From contig NC_063156.1 of the NCBI RefSeq assembly GCF_020921035.1, positions 11,544,501 to 11,608,500 on the forward strand: a stretch of 64,000 nucleotides of DNA, read 5' to 3'. The notes below the pieces were generated by a model. The model was not told the DNA's origin and ran no database searches. It saw only the letters and a list, made by a program, of their open reading frames with translations. A program made the translations under genes and the position numbers. Shown here in pieces: positions 25,301 through 37,452 of this stretch. Positions within the stretch are counted from its first letter, which is position 1. Every line of letters begins with the position of its first letter. Source of the DNA: Rhodamnia argentea. Taxonomy: Eukaryota; Streptophyta; Magnoliopsida; Myrtales; Myrtaceae.

Positions 25301-28300
25301 AGGAGCTAAAGGAGCTGAAGCGGATGCGTAAAGAACCTCGATGTACTAGATGTTTCTGCGCTGCAGATACAGCCTTCCAATACGAGGTTTGTGATTTTCT
25401 ATCCTCTTTGTTTGTTTTATTTCGATAATGGCTTCTAGTTTCCTTATCTGGATTGTGGTGAATCATTAAAAAGAGACAACTAGCAAATGAATCTATTCAA
25501 TCGAAAAGGAAAGAAGTTGGATCTTTCATGAGACTTTGGATAAGTTTAATCAGCATTCACTATTATGCCTTGGCTGTCTCTCAGGTATCTGATGAAACTG
25601 TTCATGCTGATTGGCACCAAACATTTGAGGACTCTGTGGGATTATATCATCATTTTGAATGGGCAATCGGAACAGGAGAAGGGAAGTCTGACATTCTGGA
25701 ATTTGAAAATGTTGGCCTGAGTGACAGTGTGCAAGTCACTGGCCTTGATCTTGGTGGCTTAAATGCTTGCTTTATCACTCTGAGGGCTTGGAAACATGAT
25801 GGCCGATCTACTGAAATATTTGTTAAAGCTCATGCTTTAAACGGTCAACAATGTGTGCATAGTAGGCTTGTAGTTGGCAATGGTTTCGTCACAATTACAA
25901 GAGGGGAGAGCATTAGAAGGTTTTTTGAACATGCTGAAGAGGCAGAGGAAGAAGAGGTAGTTGAAGTTCTGAGCCATAAAGCATATGTTCAAATATATGA
26001 TAGGCATGGCTCTAGAGCTTGATTCAACTGTATGTATGCTTTCAGGATGATGATTCCATGGACAAGGATAGGAATGAGCTTGATGGAGAATGCTCACGTC
26101 CTCAGAAGCATGCAAAGAGTCCTGAACTTGCTCGAGAGTTTCTTCTGGATGCCGCAATTGTTATATTCAAGGAGCAGGCATGTTAAATTTTTTCAAATTG
26201 CTGTCCTAGCTACATAGTCATCACTTCAATGTATCAACAATTATTCCGTATTCTACTGCATCTTGCTCATAGGCATCTTTTTCTGTTCCCTTGAGTGTTG
26301 TTGACTGCTCGGTGGATAATGTGGGTCATAAAGAGGAAATTCGAATTAGCTTAGTTGTATGTTTACAGTCAAGTGTTCTAACTCGATGGTATCGCTTAAG
26401 TTTAGACATTAAGTTCCAATTTTAATAGTCTGTGCTGTGTTGCTCGCAGAGCCATTTTATTTACATTTAGATAGCTATCGTCACTAAGCACAAGGTCAAG
26501 CTGTAATGTCATTTGCTATAATTTGAGTAGTTGTTGCCTGATTTATGAATATTGTTTAATGTTTCCTTAACTTGGAAAGGAACAGAAGAAATGTACTTTC
26601 CTGAATATGTTGATGCCATTTCTCAAGTGGAGAAGTAAGAATCATGTAGACTGGGGAGAGACAATAATAGCTGCATATGAGAGGACGATGAAAGTTTTTC
26701 ATCAAATTGACAGTTTTGAGGTGTTGAAGTTTAATTTGGACTATTGAATTATGGATCATTGGGGTTCGTCCCACCATATAGAATAGATTTATCAAATATG
26801 ACTGCTCAAGTCATTTTGGTCATTTGATTTTGGTGAAACCTTGTTTTGGTTCAGTTTGAATTCAGGATCTCATCTGACTTCTTTTGTCACGCTTTTCAGG
26901 TTGAGAAGGCTTTTAGAGAGGGGACAGCAAGGCAAAATGCACACAGCATTTTTGTCTGTCTTGCGTTGAAGTTACTGGAAGAACGTGTGCATATTGCTTG
27001 CAAAGAGATTATCACACTAGAAAAGCAGGTCTGTGCCTTGCTAAAGAAACACCTTTGCATTGAATATGTTTGTTCTCTGTGAAGTACCATGAACACTGCT
27101 CAAAATAACTTTGCAGATGAAACTTCTGGAAGAAGAAGAGAAGGAGAAGCGTGAAGAAGAGGAGCGCAAGGAGAGGAAAAGAACAAAAGAAAGAGAAAAA
27201 AAGCTTAGAAGAAAAGAGAGGTTGAAAGGAAAAGAAGGGGATAGAGAGAAAAAAGACATGTTGGATGATGTTCCTCCTGCTTCGTATGGCCTGAAGGATG
27301 AACCAAGACCCGGTGTCACAGAGGAGCCAAACGAGACTGCTAGCTGTGGCGATTCAATTTGTGACACTGGTGATGTTCTCACTTCCAAGTCCGGATCTTT
27401 GGATATAGAAGATGAAACATTCTCCAGTGGTGTAGAAAATTCATTTAATGAGAGTTCAGAGGTGGATTTTGCTGATGTGAAAGATGTGGCTGGTTCTTTT
27501 ACGACAGAGATATCCAAGATTTCCCAGAGAAGACCAAAGTTTCAGAAAGAAGGATTACAGGATCAAATTTTCAGGTGGTGTGACAGACGTAGACCAGCTG
27601 TTGTTTCAGAAAGTAGTGCTGCGGCTAATCGATCTGAGTCAAGATATTATAATGATAATTTTGAATTTCACTCCAGGGGCATGAATGGATGGATTAGGCA
27701 GACAAGAATGAACTCACAGAAATCAAATTCTAGAAATTCTGGCTCCAAATACTGCGAGAAGTTTCTGTCTCTCAAAAACAGGATGAATGACAGATATGAT
27801 ATGCATTCGTGTAGCTGCAACGAGATCAACTGTCAACGAGGAAAGGTTGGTCCACATTTTGCTGGGTCCAGAGCAGCTCGCGAGGGAAAATTTGGGACCA
27901 GCTCAGAATCAGCATTTGATGTATCAAAGAATTTTCACCGCAGCAATAAGTATAATCAAGTGGATTATGCTCATAGTGTTGGAAGACCAAAAAGCAGAGT
28001 AAATGGTAGCAGCATTACTAGCAGGGATATGGTCCATTCCAGGAAAGTCTGGGAGCCCATGGAATCGCAGAAGTGCCCTCGCAGCAACTCTGATTCTGAT
28101 GTTACCTTAATTGCCTCTAGTTTAAGTGTACAAGGGAAGGAGTCTGGTGATGATATTAAGTTGGTTGTTGAGTTGTGTTCAAGCGAAGATAGTCGAGATT
28201 CTATTGGAACTGATCAGAAAGTTTCCAATCGGAAAGACTTTACTGATTCTGGCAGTGGAGCCGGTGAAGTTTGCGAAAGCCGACCTGATGCTAATGCAGC

Positions 28301-29411
28301 AGATGCTCACCACTCAAGAGAAGCGACTGATGAGGAAGTTGGGTCATGTCTTGCAAGGAATGATGCCAGTAACAGGACAAGTGATTTTGTTACAAGTGCC
28401 ACTTCCAATTCCGATAACTGCTCATCATGCCTCAGTGAGGTAGACAGCAATGCATCCTCAAACCACGGAAATATAGAATCTTCATCTACATCAGATTCAG
28501 AGGATGTCTGTCCACATTCAGAAAGAAGAGAAGCCTTAACCTGTGATAGCCGTTCTGAATGTTGTAAAGTCGAGGCGGAGGCAAAAGAGGTCAAGGACAG
28601 AATGGAGGTGCTGGGTGGACAACCAGTGTTTGGGTTTCCACTTAAAAGCATGGGAACTAGTGTTGCTTCTTATACACCAGTTAAAACTCCCCACTCCTCA
28701 AATGATATAAACGGGAACCTTAGTGTAGCTTCTGAGCATCGAGGAACGCTTCCCCAAATGCACAGTCAAAGTTTGTACTTCCAGATGTTTCAGGGTCCTA
28801 CACCCATTGGTTATTACCCTCAAAATCTAGTTCCATGGCCAGCAGTTCACACTAATGGGCTAGTGCCATATCCGCATCCAAGTAATTATCTGTATGCTGG
28901 TCCTTTGGGGTATGGTCTAGATGGAAATTCTGGCTTCTGCATAGGGTATGATGCCATGTCACACTTAACTGCTGTGCCTAATACTGGTCCAGTTCCCGTC
29001 TTTCAGCCTGCTGTCAAAGCCAACAGTTACTACCCAGAGGAGAGAAACCACATTCCCAACCACAGTGTTAGTGTGAAGGACGCGAATGATGTCAACAAAG
29101 AGAAGACTGTCCAAACAGGACTGAGATCTGCGGAGTTAACAGACTGTGGGGAAAGCAGACAGAGGAGTTCTTCGGCTAAGGTGTGCCATGAGGACTCAGG
29201 CTTTTCCCTTTTCCATTTTGGCGGCCCAGTGGCTCTTTCAAACGTATCGACTCCAAATGTTGGGCCTGATGTAGGGGCGGACGGAAATATTTCTACAAAA
29301 GTTTCGACTGATCCTGTGGAAATTAATGCTGCTTGCAACAAAAAGGAAACTACTATTGAGGAGTACAATTTGTTTGCAGCTAGCAATGGAATAAGGTTCT
29401 CATTATATTAG
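22393..29411 (+). CDS. Plant NST1-like protein (stress response NST1-like)
   Basis: Eight exons join in frame: 22393-22536, 23369-23737, 23808-24067, 25245-25386, 25585-25956, 26046-26177, 26900-27028 and 27117-29411 (about 1280 residues). All introns are GT-AG except intron 6, which appears to start with GC (CAG|GCATGT). The protein has two FWS(E/A)L(S/G) segments (residues about 49 and 210) and a CxxC at 79/82. Two further CxxC pairs at about 265/268 and 291/294 may bind zinc, followed by a conserved block with HADWHQTFEDSVGLYHHFEW. An acidic EEAEEEE run precedes exon 6, and a very charged Lys/Glu coiled coil starts exon 8. The C-terminal half is Ser- and Pro/Tyr-rich and probably disordered. 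Plant homologues carry this database name from weak similarity to yeast NST1; the function is not established. The ATG lies in the same context in both duplication copies. Confidence 0.85.
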
Positions 29412-30473
29412 AGTGTGCAGAGGTGGTGTGTGGTGGTCGTGTGAGAATTCAGTCCATATCTTCTTGTTTGGTCATATAGGTCTGAGTATTTTATGGTATT
29501 TTTTTCGTGCTCAATAATTTCCCATTGAATGTCACAATTTTCGAATACAATTTTCTCTTTTCGAGTTGAGTTATTTAATCGCCTTTCGATTTTTGCCCCC
29601 GGTATGAAGAAAAAGAAAACATCTGGAACTTGCCAAGCTATCATCATAGCAGGTTTCTCTGTATGAGGTTCAGATTCGTCTATTCATGGATTTAGACTTC
29701 TTTCTTCTAATGACAAAACATCTTGGCGTATCGACTCCAATAAAATTCTGTTATTTTGGCTTCCGGAAGGGTAATCATTGACAGTTGATGAGGACGATTA
29801 CCGGATAGGAAGAGGGATGACAAATACCAAATCTCTTGAGAACTGTTTCTCTCTGGGAGTCACGCTAGAAGATCTCTCTCCTGAACGTGAACCTAGCACG
29901 AAGGTTCGCATGTACTCTCGCATGTCATGAGTTGTCGTGATTGTCAGAACATATGTGAAGATACTTTTGCAGTGTGCCTGATATTGTTTCGAGTCGATAA
30001 ATTATGGCGTTCTCGCCCCCCCGTGTTTAGCAGTCTATCCTTGGGATCTAACCTGCAAATCTATGTCTAGGCATCCATGCGTTCAAGGTTTTTGTAACTG
30101 TCAACCCTTGGTCTCAAAACTTCCAGGGCACTGCCAACCTTCGTTCTCTTTCTTTGCTCCTTTGCTTGAACCCCCCATTGATCCCTCCACAGCTTATTTC
30201 ATCCCACTTCTACAAAGTTACTCTTGCATCTGGTGTTGATCACGCTGATCTCATCCAGCATGTTTTCGTGAGCATCATGGATCGGTAGCATAGCGGACGC
30301 AGCTTAAAATACACAGCAGTTAAGGTCCTATAAAGCAACATTTGTGCAGATGGAAAAGTATATCAGCACACAACAGTTCCTCTTGTCCTTAGCTTACCAG
30401 TTACCTAACTCTGAAGTCTATCCTAGTGCTAGAGAATCCAAATGATGAAAGACCAGTTCGTTTGTAGGAGTTG
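29412..30473. other. Converging 3' flanks of the NST1-like and MTP genes
   Basis: The two genes converge here. The first ~150 bases hold the NST1-like 3' UTR and are conserved in the truncated copy at 37749-37880. The part just before 30474 is the MTP 3' UTR on the minus strand. No independent gene was seen. Confidence 0.6.
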
Positions 30474-33230
30474 TCAGTGCTGGTTATATGGGAGCCTGCT
30501 GAGCACGGAATGCTCCGGCTTGTGCTCGCACTCGAAATCTAGATGAACGAAGGCTCTTTCCACTTCAGGGAGCTCCTCAATCCTGATTTGCAATGATTCT
30601 CCGATTTCATGCGCTTCTTTCAGCGGTAAATCTTCGGACAGCTCAATATCTACCTGATATTGTCATGGTAAAATGTCCATTATGCAAACTAACTGAAATC
30701 GTTGTGTGGAATTAGCAACTCAAGCATAACAGGTTGAGGAGGTGCAACAAATCATTAGCACAAAAAACCCAAAAATTTACTAACCTCAACAAAGTAAAGG
30801 ACACCAAAGGTGTATGCACGAACTGTGTCGACGCGTTTAATTTGAGGATGGTGTCTGAGGGCAAGGTATGTCAGTTTCTGCAAGACTTCAGGTGGAGCTG
30901 ATTGCCCAACAAGAGACACTGAGAGACCAAACAGCAAAAGATTAGCACTGAGAAGAGATAGTGACTTTTATCTTCCTAGATCACATATATCAGTACAAAA
31001 TTCTCCGCTAAGAATTGATGAAATGTTGACTTTTCTCACTAACATAATAGTTGACTTGTCATATTGCATACTTTGGTCGAACAAGGTCAATTCAAAATGA
31101 ATCCCTAGATAGAGAAAGGAGAGAGAGAGGAGCTACCGGCATTTTCCAGAACTGTGCCGGACCAATTCGAAATTGTATAAACAGCGAGGACTACGGCGCC
31201 AAATGGGTCGATCCACCAAAAGAACTTATCCCCAAGAACAGCAGCAACTAAACCCACCACATTTGTCACCACATCAAAGTAATGATCCTGGTGGAATCAA
31301 AATCTTGTTAAAACGACTGAACCGTTTAGGCCCTAGTGCAGATGGCATGTTTTGTTGGCTCAACAAGCCTTGTCAATTTGGTCCGCCACTTTACCTTTGC
31401 ATACGCGCGGACTATCGTGTTCCCCGAACTCCTGCAGTAGATCCAAAGCATGAGCTTCACTCCGGTTGCCGTCAGCATAATGGTGTACAACCACACTAAC
31501 TGCTCTGATGTCATCCTTTCGGAAGAATGGTTTCTGATAAGTTGCTCGACGGCTTGGACAAGCACTTGAAATCCTGTATCTCATGGCAAAAGTAGATTTC
31601 TTTTTCATCTAGGTGTTTTCATCAAATCTTGATGAATCTCTAGAAATACTCTGTACCTTTTCCTTTATTTCCATTCTTCTGATGTGGCAAGATTTTTTGT
31701 AAACGTTTTGTGAAAGCTAGAAGACTGAGTTCTATCTATGTTTTTGCCTATGGCTTTACACAGTTATCTGATCAGATGTTTTCCACAGCAAGAGGATATA
31801 TCCTAAAGCTTTTTTGCCTTCAATATTTAAGCACTAATAATGTGCAAGATGTCATTCAATTCTTACACTGCAACCTAATATGTCCTATTCAATGAATCCA
31901 AATAATGTGACTACAGAGTAGCAAAGCTGATAATCGGAGAAACTACTCACCTAGAGTGGCCATGACAGCGGCGAAGATGATAATGCCTACCGGCTGTACC
32001 CGAAGTTTCCCGATAGGATACTTGTATTTGTCTACCGTTTCCATCGACAGGTGCGTGAACCAGAGGATACCACCGGCCATTAGATCCAGCAACGAATCTA
32101 GGGTTGATGCTGCAATGGCTATGGACCCACTCTTTATCGTGGCATATATCTGGCAAAAAGAACATATATCAGCTCATCTAAATCATTCTTGGTGAAAAAA
32201 AAATTCTATATGCTGGACAGCATTTGGAGAACCGAATCAATTCTGACATAAACCATTGCCAAATCTATTTGTTAAGGTATTACTAATTTCCATCAATTAT
32301 TTCAGATAAACAATCACAAACGTTTCAAAATAGAGACTTAGTGAAATTTTTGCTGTTTTATGCCCAATTTCACAATGTAGTAAGTTTCGTCCTTGAAGTT
32401 CAAAAGGCCATGAAGAAATTTTATGTAAATGCATACACCATAACAATGGATTCGAGTCACCGGGACGGTGGAATTAACAGTTCCATGCGTACCTTGAACA
32501 CAAGCAAGAACACATTGGCCCAATTTGATATTTTCATAGCTCTTTCATGTTCAGCTTGCAGTTTGCTGCTCTGATCTTCATCGACGATATGAGGCGATTC
32601 AAGAGACTCGACCTCTTCGAATGACCTCAACGTGGCAAACTGTCTCTCATAGTACTCCTTCTCCCCTGACAAGCCAGGAAAATAAATAAATAAAGTTAAC
32701 TGGAACGAGTTAGGAGTACTCGTAGTTGACATATGCATGACAGCATGAGTCTGCATCTTGGGATTTTTGGTTCTGTTCCATTGTACCCAAAAACCAAAAG
32801 CAAATCAGAAACATGAATCTCCATTTTCCATTTACGTGCGAAAACAGAGAGTGCTGAGAAGATCCGAGCTTTATCATGATATCCGGAAGAGTACGTGTCT
32901 ATGCATTAACAAAAATTGAGCATAAACTACTCGAACCATGATTTATGAACAATGTCTAGAAACTGAAAGGTTACCTTCAATCAAGCCAGTGGTCTTGGAA
33001 AGGTCGAGATGGAAGGGAGACTCGGGGTCAAGCCCAGACCGGACCTTGTCTGGCAATCTCAAGTAGAACTCGCGCCTCAGAGCCGAAACACAGTTGTTGT
33101 TGAAGTCATCGGCGCCATTCACTTCCGCACGTGCACCATTCCGATTGTCCTGACCAGTCTTGTCGCCGAGACTCGGCGACAACAACGGCGTTTTCACGCC
33201 ATGATCCACGCCACCGCCCCGACTCTCCAT
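30474..33230 (-). CDS. MTP9/10-like manganese-type CDF transporter (copy 1)
   Basis: Seven minus-strand exons, listed 5' to 3': 33230-32975, 32665-32493, 32149-31951, 31573-31395, 31287-31137, 30918-30785 and 30653-30474 (1272 nt, 423 residues), all GT-AG. This is a cation diffusion facilitator with about six membrane helices. The Mn-CDF signature DxxxD appears twice: DSLLD (161-165, end of helix 1/start of helix 2) and DHYFD (270-274, helix 5). The cytosolic N terminus has [14 protein letters not shown] and [18 protein letters not shown]; the C terminus has the cytosolic CDF dimer domain ending [15 protein letters not shown]. Arabidopsis MTP8-11 move Mn2+ into endomembrane compartments in exchange for protons. 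The start (MESRGGG) is chosen because the second copy starts at the matching Met; an upstream in-frame Met at 33338 is not conserved. MTP9 versus MTP10 cannot be separated here. Confidence 0.93.
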
Positions 33231-34066
33231 CGACCTTGAATCACAAACCCCAACCCACAACTCAAAACCAAAGCCTCTCTTTATATGATCAAAGAGCTCA
33301 TGCAAAATATGAAAGCAGACCCCACCTTGAGTCATCAACTACGACATGAGTTCAAAAGAGGAAAAAGAGCAACACCCTCAGCACAACTTCTTTGCTCGTG
33401 CTTCACCGCTTGAATCAAAAGCACCTTTCTTGGTGCAATTCTTTTCGGAAGAAAATATGTGCATATCTTGAAGAAGACTACACGAGCCTATTTTTGCAGG
33501 TTTTATTAGAAGATTATCTAAGGTAACATATTAGTCAATATGTTCGCGCAATCCGGACCCAAAAAAAAAAAAAAATCATCACAGATATGCTAATTATTTC
33601 TAACTTAGGAAAGAAAATATTTTAGAGAAATATTGTAATAATCTCTAACACCTAAAATAAGCTCTCCCCAGTTACAAGCTTGAGGGAAAGTTAGGAGAAA
33701 AGTGGTTGGATATCGGCTTGTTGCTTTGCTCAGTATGACCGTGGTTGTGCTTTGTAAGTTGTAAATGCTTCTTAAATTGCATAGAACCCTATTCCTTCAG
33801 AGGCACAAAGATGCGCCACAACTTTTCTAAATTTCTATTTTTTTAAAAAAAAATTGTTAATTCAATCATTAAATAGGGTCTCGCTATCGACCCCTCTGAA
33901 GACACTTCTTAAATAGACTTAATAAGAAATAGTTTGATATTTGAAACATTTATTTTGTCTACCGTAACACGTGAAACATATTTTTTTAACTGTTTATTAA
34001 GTGTCCTGATAGAAGATATTAAATAAAAAAATTATTAACAAAAAAAGGACAAAAAGAAGACACGTT
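33231..34066 (-). promoter_or_regulatory. Upstream region of MTP copy 1
   Basis: Putative 5' UTR and promoter of the minus-strand MTP gene. It aligns with 41183-42027 upstream of MTP copy 2 (shared TACAAGCT(T/C)GAGGGAA and TTCAGAGGCACAAAG). No defined TATA box was assigned. Confidence 0.5.
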
Positions 34067-34249
34067 GCGAATGAGGCATTGGCTGAGTTGGTAAGATCCC
34101 CGGGCCTTAGACAGTTAAAGCGATGAGGTCCCGGATTCAAATCTTCCCGGCCGCGTCTTGGGAGACTTAAGCGGTGGCATTGGTGCTCATACCCCCACCA
34201 CCCCGAGGAATAGTCCATTGTACGTGGGAAACCTCGGTTACCAAAAAAA
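34067..34249 (+). mobile_element. tRNA-derived SINE
   Basis: A ~183 bp insert whose head carries an A-box-like TGGCTGAGTTGGTAAGA and a B-box-like GGATTCAAATC, as in a tRNA gene, and whose tail ends in an A run. It is flanked by a perfect 10 bp duplication AAGACACGTT (34057-34066 and 34250-34259). The paralogous site in copy 2 (near 42006, AAGACACATTTATCATGCC) lacks the insert. Confidence 0.88.
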
Positions 34250-34298
34250 AAGACACGTTTGTCATGCTCTTGTGGTTTGGTAGGTTGCTGCTCATTAA

Positions 34299-35673
34299 GG
34301 GCCTGCATAGTAACGATTTTGGTCCTCTCGATTCCGTTCCCGGAACAAAAAGAATGAGAATCATGTTTGGTAATGTAAGTGATTCTGATTTTGATTCTGT
34401 TTTCAGAAACAGTTTTGGAGCAAAAACAAGAACAAAAAAAAAAAAAATTGGTTATGGAAAAAGAATCACTTTTGAGAATTACAAAACAAAACAAATCTCT
34501 CATTTTTTTCTTTCAGTTCTTTTATCACTTTTCACTCAACCTAAAGCATAACGAGATCTCATTTTCAAAGAAAAATATATAAGATAATAAAAAATAAAAT
34601 TAATATAAAAAAATTATAAAAATTTTCGAAAATCCCTAAAAGTAGAAGAAGCTTAGATTAGGCTAGTTTAACCTCATTTTCATAAATTTGGGCCAAGATT
34701 TCCTAAATTTCATAGATTTTATTCTTTTTTAGGAAAATCATAAATACCTTTGAAATTAAACATGAATCACATTTCTCTAAGCCCTTAGAGCTTCATTAGG
34801 GTTTTGTGATGCAATTTACCAATGTCATAATTCCTTGAGTGTGCACTTGATTTCATTGATTGTGATTTGCCTAGGTTTAAGAGTTTTTGGGCTTAGTCTT
34901 GTTTTAGAAAATTTAGAAAAAGATAAAAACAACCAGTGTGAACACTTAGCATTGGCTTGCCCGATAGGTTTAAAAATGAATGAACAATTTGTATGAAACA
35001 CGTTTAGAAAATAATCAACTTTGGTGCCAAAAGAGCGTTGATGGAAACACCGACATAACCAAGTCTCTGGACCCTAAATTTCTTTGGTTGCGGAGAATTG
35101 AATAGTTTCTCTCGACCGTTTGATAAAGTTCTCGATCTATCTTCCTCAAAGACTGGTGATGACTCCATTTGCATGTACACATACATATGCCATCAATCAC
35201 ACTAAGATCAAATTTTATATTCCTTTGTTGCAATTTGGTATAGGCCCGAGAGCCCCGGTTAATCCGAAATCACACACTAACCCAACATAGTCTATTCTTT
35301 TTTAAGCTTAAAATGACTCGGTATGACATGAAAATTAGACAGAATAGCACAAAAAAAATTATATGCAATATGCAATATGTTAAGATAAGAGAATCAATAT
35401 AAATTAATCTTCAATTAATTTGAAATTTAGGATGAAATTTTACAAAATAACTACATAATTATTTTACTTAAATGACAAAATTGAGAAAAGAAATTATTTT
35501 CGGGAACAAAAATTTTGTGCAATTACCAAACGCTTTTCTGTTCTAGGAATAGAAATTTTGTGTAGTTGCCAAACATGTTCTGATTATCTAAAACTCATTT
35601 TGGGAATAGAACCAGAAAAAATAATTCTAATCAGAATCACTTTTCAGAATCGGAATCGTTGACATGCATGCCC
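34299..35673. mobile_element. Non-autonomous PIF/Harbinger-like element (1375 bp)
   Basis: Ends are GGGCCTGCATAGTAACGATT and, inverted, GGGCATGCATGTCAACGATT. TAA target duplications are at 34296-34298 and 35674-35676. Subterminal GATTCTGATT-type repeats are inverted at both ends. The interior is AT-rich with no transposase. The aligned position in copy 2 (near 42052, CTCATTAAGTGGACACG) is an empty site. Confidence 0.8.
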
Positions 35674-35676
35674 TAA

Positions 35677-37339
35677 ATGACATGTTCCTTTTTTGCACAA
35701 GTCTAGGGAAACTTTGAACACCATTCAAAACAGTCTTTTTTTTTTCTTGGTTTTATTTTTTGGAATTTGATTGAGTCATATGGTTCAGAATATGGACAAG
35801 AGGGTGGAAGAAAAAATTGAGAAAAAAAAAACAGAAAAAAATTTCATGAATGAGCACTTTCCAATAGAGTTTTTCAGGCATAACATATGGCCAATTTGAG
35901 ATTGGGCTCATGCTAAGATTAATGGATACCTTGTTTAGGACCCTGAAGAATGAAATGAAACTGAAGTAATATAGCTTGAATTCCCATAGCTAGCTTGCAC
36001 ATAGATATGATCTGGATCTTATTACATTTTGGCTCTCTTTCCTTAAATCAATTACTGAAAGTTTGAATTTAAGCATCTGCACTGCGCAAGCTAGTATCGG
36101 ATAATTTTCAATGTACCAATTGTTCGTGTAATATGCAAAATCAACATTTTCTCATAGATTACATTGAACCAGTGAACAAATGTTCTCAATGCAGACGCTC
36201 ATACACAGGAACCTTAGATGATTTTTGAAGGCAGGAAGTTGCGTGCTTGGGAGTCCATGTGGCGGCAGAAGCCAAAAATTGTGATTCTAGGTTAGATTCA
36301 AGACATAATTGAAAAATGAAAGTGGCTTACCTAGACAAATTAATTTTTGGAAGTTGACTACAAATATAGTAAAAAAATTTCCATGCTTTAATGAATTTCA
36401 TTTATAATGGTGATCCTGGACAAACCATATTGGGAAGAATCCTAGGAGCTACAACTGATCATTGCAGTTGGTGTCTTGTATCCATAAATCATACTGAGAG
36501 AGAAGTAAGTGTCCAGTGGACCATCAGCACGCGCTTCCTGTATTATTGTTGACATGCCAAGAACATTTATTGACACTTCCTAAACCAGGAGTCACATGTA
36601 GAGAGAGCTATGAATACATTTCAGGAAAACGTAGGAAGATTGAATTTTTTTGACATTTGTTAAGCCTCATATTGTCGCAAGCTTTTTATTCGCTGGCTAA
36701 GCCACAAGAAGTCACCCTGCTATCTCAGGCAGGGATTCTATAGCCAACACTAAAACCCGGTACCTGTAATTCACTCACAAGTCAGCGACACTCCGCGGAT
36801 TTCGATTCGAAAGCGGTTAATGTAGCTTCGCCGAATTCTGACCTCAAACATTGTCTATATGCCTGAAGGGACACCCACCTAACCGAAAAAAGTTTCGAGA
36901 GGATGTACAAGAGTGTAAAGTTTGGTGAAAGGTAACGAGTTGCAAAGCTACGTAAAAATGAACCAATTAAAGCGGCGACCTCTCTTTTTTTTTTTTTTTT
37001 CTGAAAAATTGGTACACCAAGCTGCGAGAGTGATCGGGCCATTTTATTTCTTTATTGGATTTTTAATAATCAAAACATATAAATAATCGAGTCGTAAAAC
37101 TTATTTAAAAAAAAAAACATCTATTTTGAGCGAATATGCCCAAGCCCAAAAGATGGCCCAATACTAAGTTTAAAGCCCACAGAGCAAATAACTGGAAGTA
37201 TCCCAGGAAAGGAGGGAAGTTGATGACCGTTTATCTTGTTCAAACTAAAAACTCTCCCTCCCACACAAGCAACAAATCACTTTACCCTTACAAGCACCAA
37301 AAAGACTCAAACTCTCATATCTAATGCCGGCATCCGGGA
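35677..37339. other. Intergenic DNA at the distal end of duplication copy 1
   Basis: It matches copy 2 in pieces: 35690-36640 with 42067-44560 (minus inserts) and about 36700-36900 with 48190-48560. No intact gene is present. The minus-strand frame at 37042-36782 has a weakly matching but stop-containing counterpart in copy 2, so at most it is an old gene fragment. Confidence 0.5.
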
Positions 37340-37452
37340 CACTCGGCAGGCTGAGGAGGCAGATTCTCAGGAAGGGAACTTCGTGGTGGACTTCTCATCC
37401 CGGCGACCAAATACATGGTACTCGGACATAACTGTTTGGTGTTTCCCAAACC
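37340..37452. repeat. Terminal marker of duplication copy 1 and breakpoint
   Basis: It matches 52988-53102 (shared GCAGATTCTCAGGA, GGCGACCA, TGTTTGGTGTTT). Right after it, from about 37453, sequence matches the NST1-like 5' UTR instead. The switch marks the tandem-duplication join. Confidence 0.75.

Larger units (their letters stand above)
22100..37452. repeat. Segmental duplication, copy 1 (NST1-like + MTP block)
   Basis: This block aligns in order with 37453 to about 53105: NST1-like 5' UTR, NST1-like 3' flank, the whole MTP gene, its upstream DNA, a CTGCTATCTCAGGCAG marker (36718-36733 and 48199-48214) and a terminal marker at 37340-37452 matching 52988-53102. Copy 1 keeps the full NST1-like gene. 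It has gained a SINE and a PIF/Harbinger element that are absent from copy 2. Confidence 0.85.

Noticed and set aside
32943..33338. Upstream in-frame Met of MTP copy 1 at 33338
   Set aside because: The extension is not conserved in copy 2, which supports the start at 33230.
34081..34142. Possible tRNA gene
   Set aside because: A- and B-box-like motifs are present, but the full cloverleaf is not, and the unit has SINE ends and target duplications.
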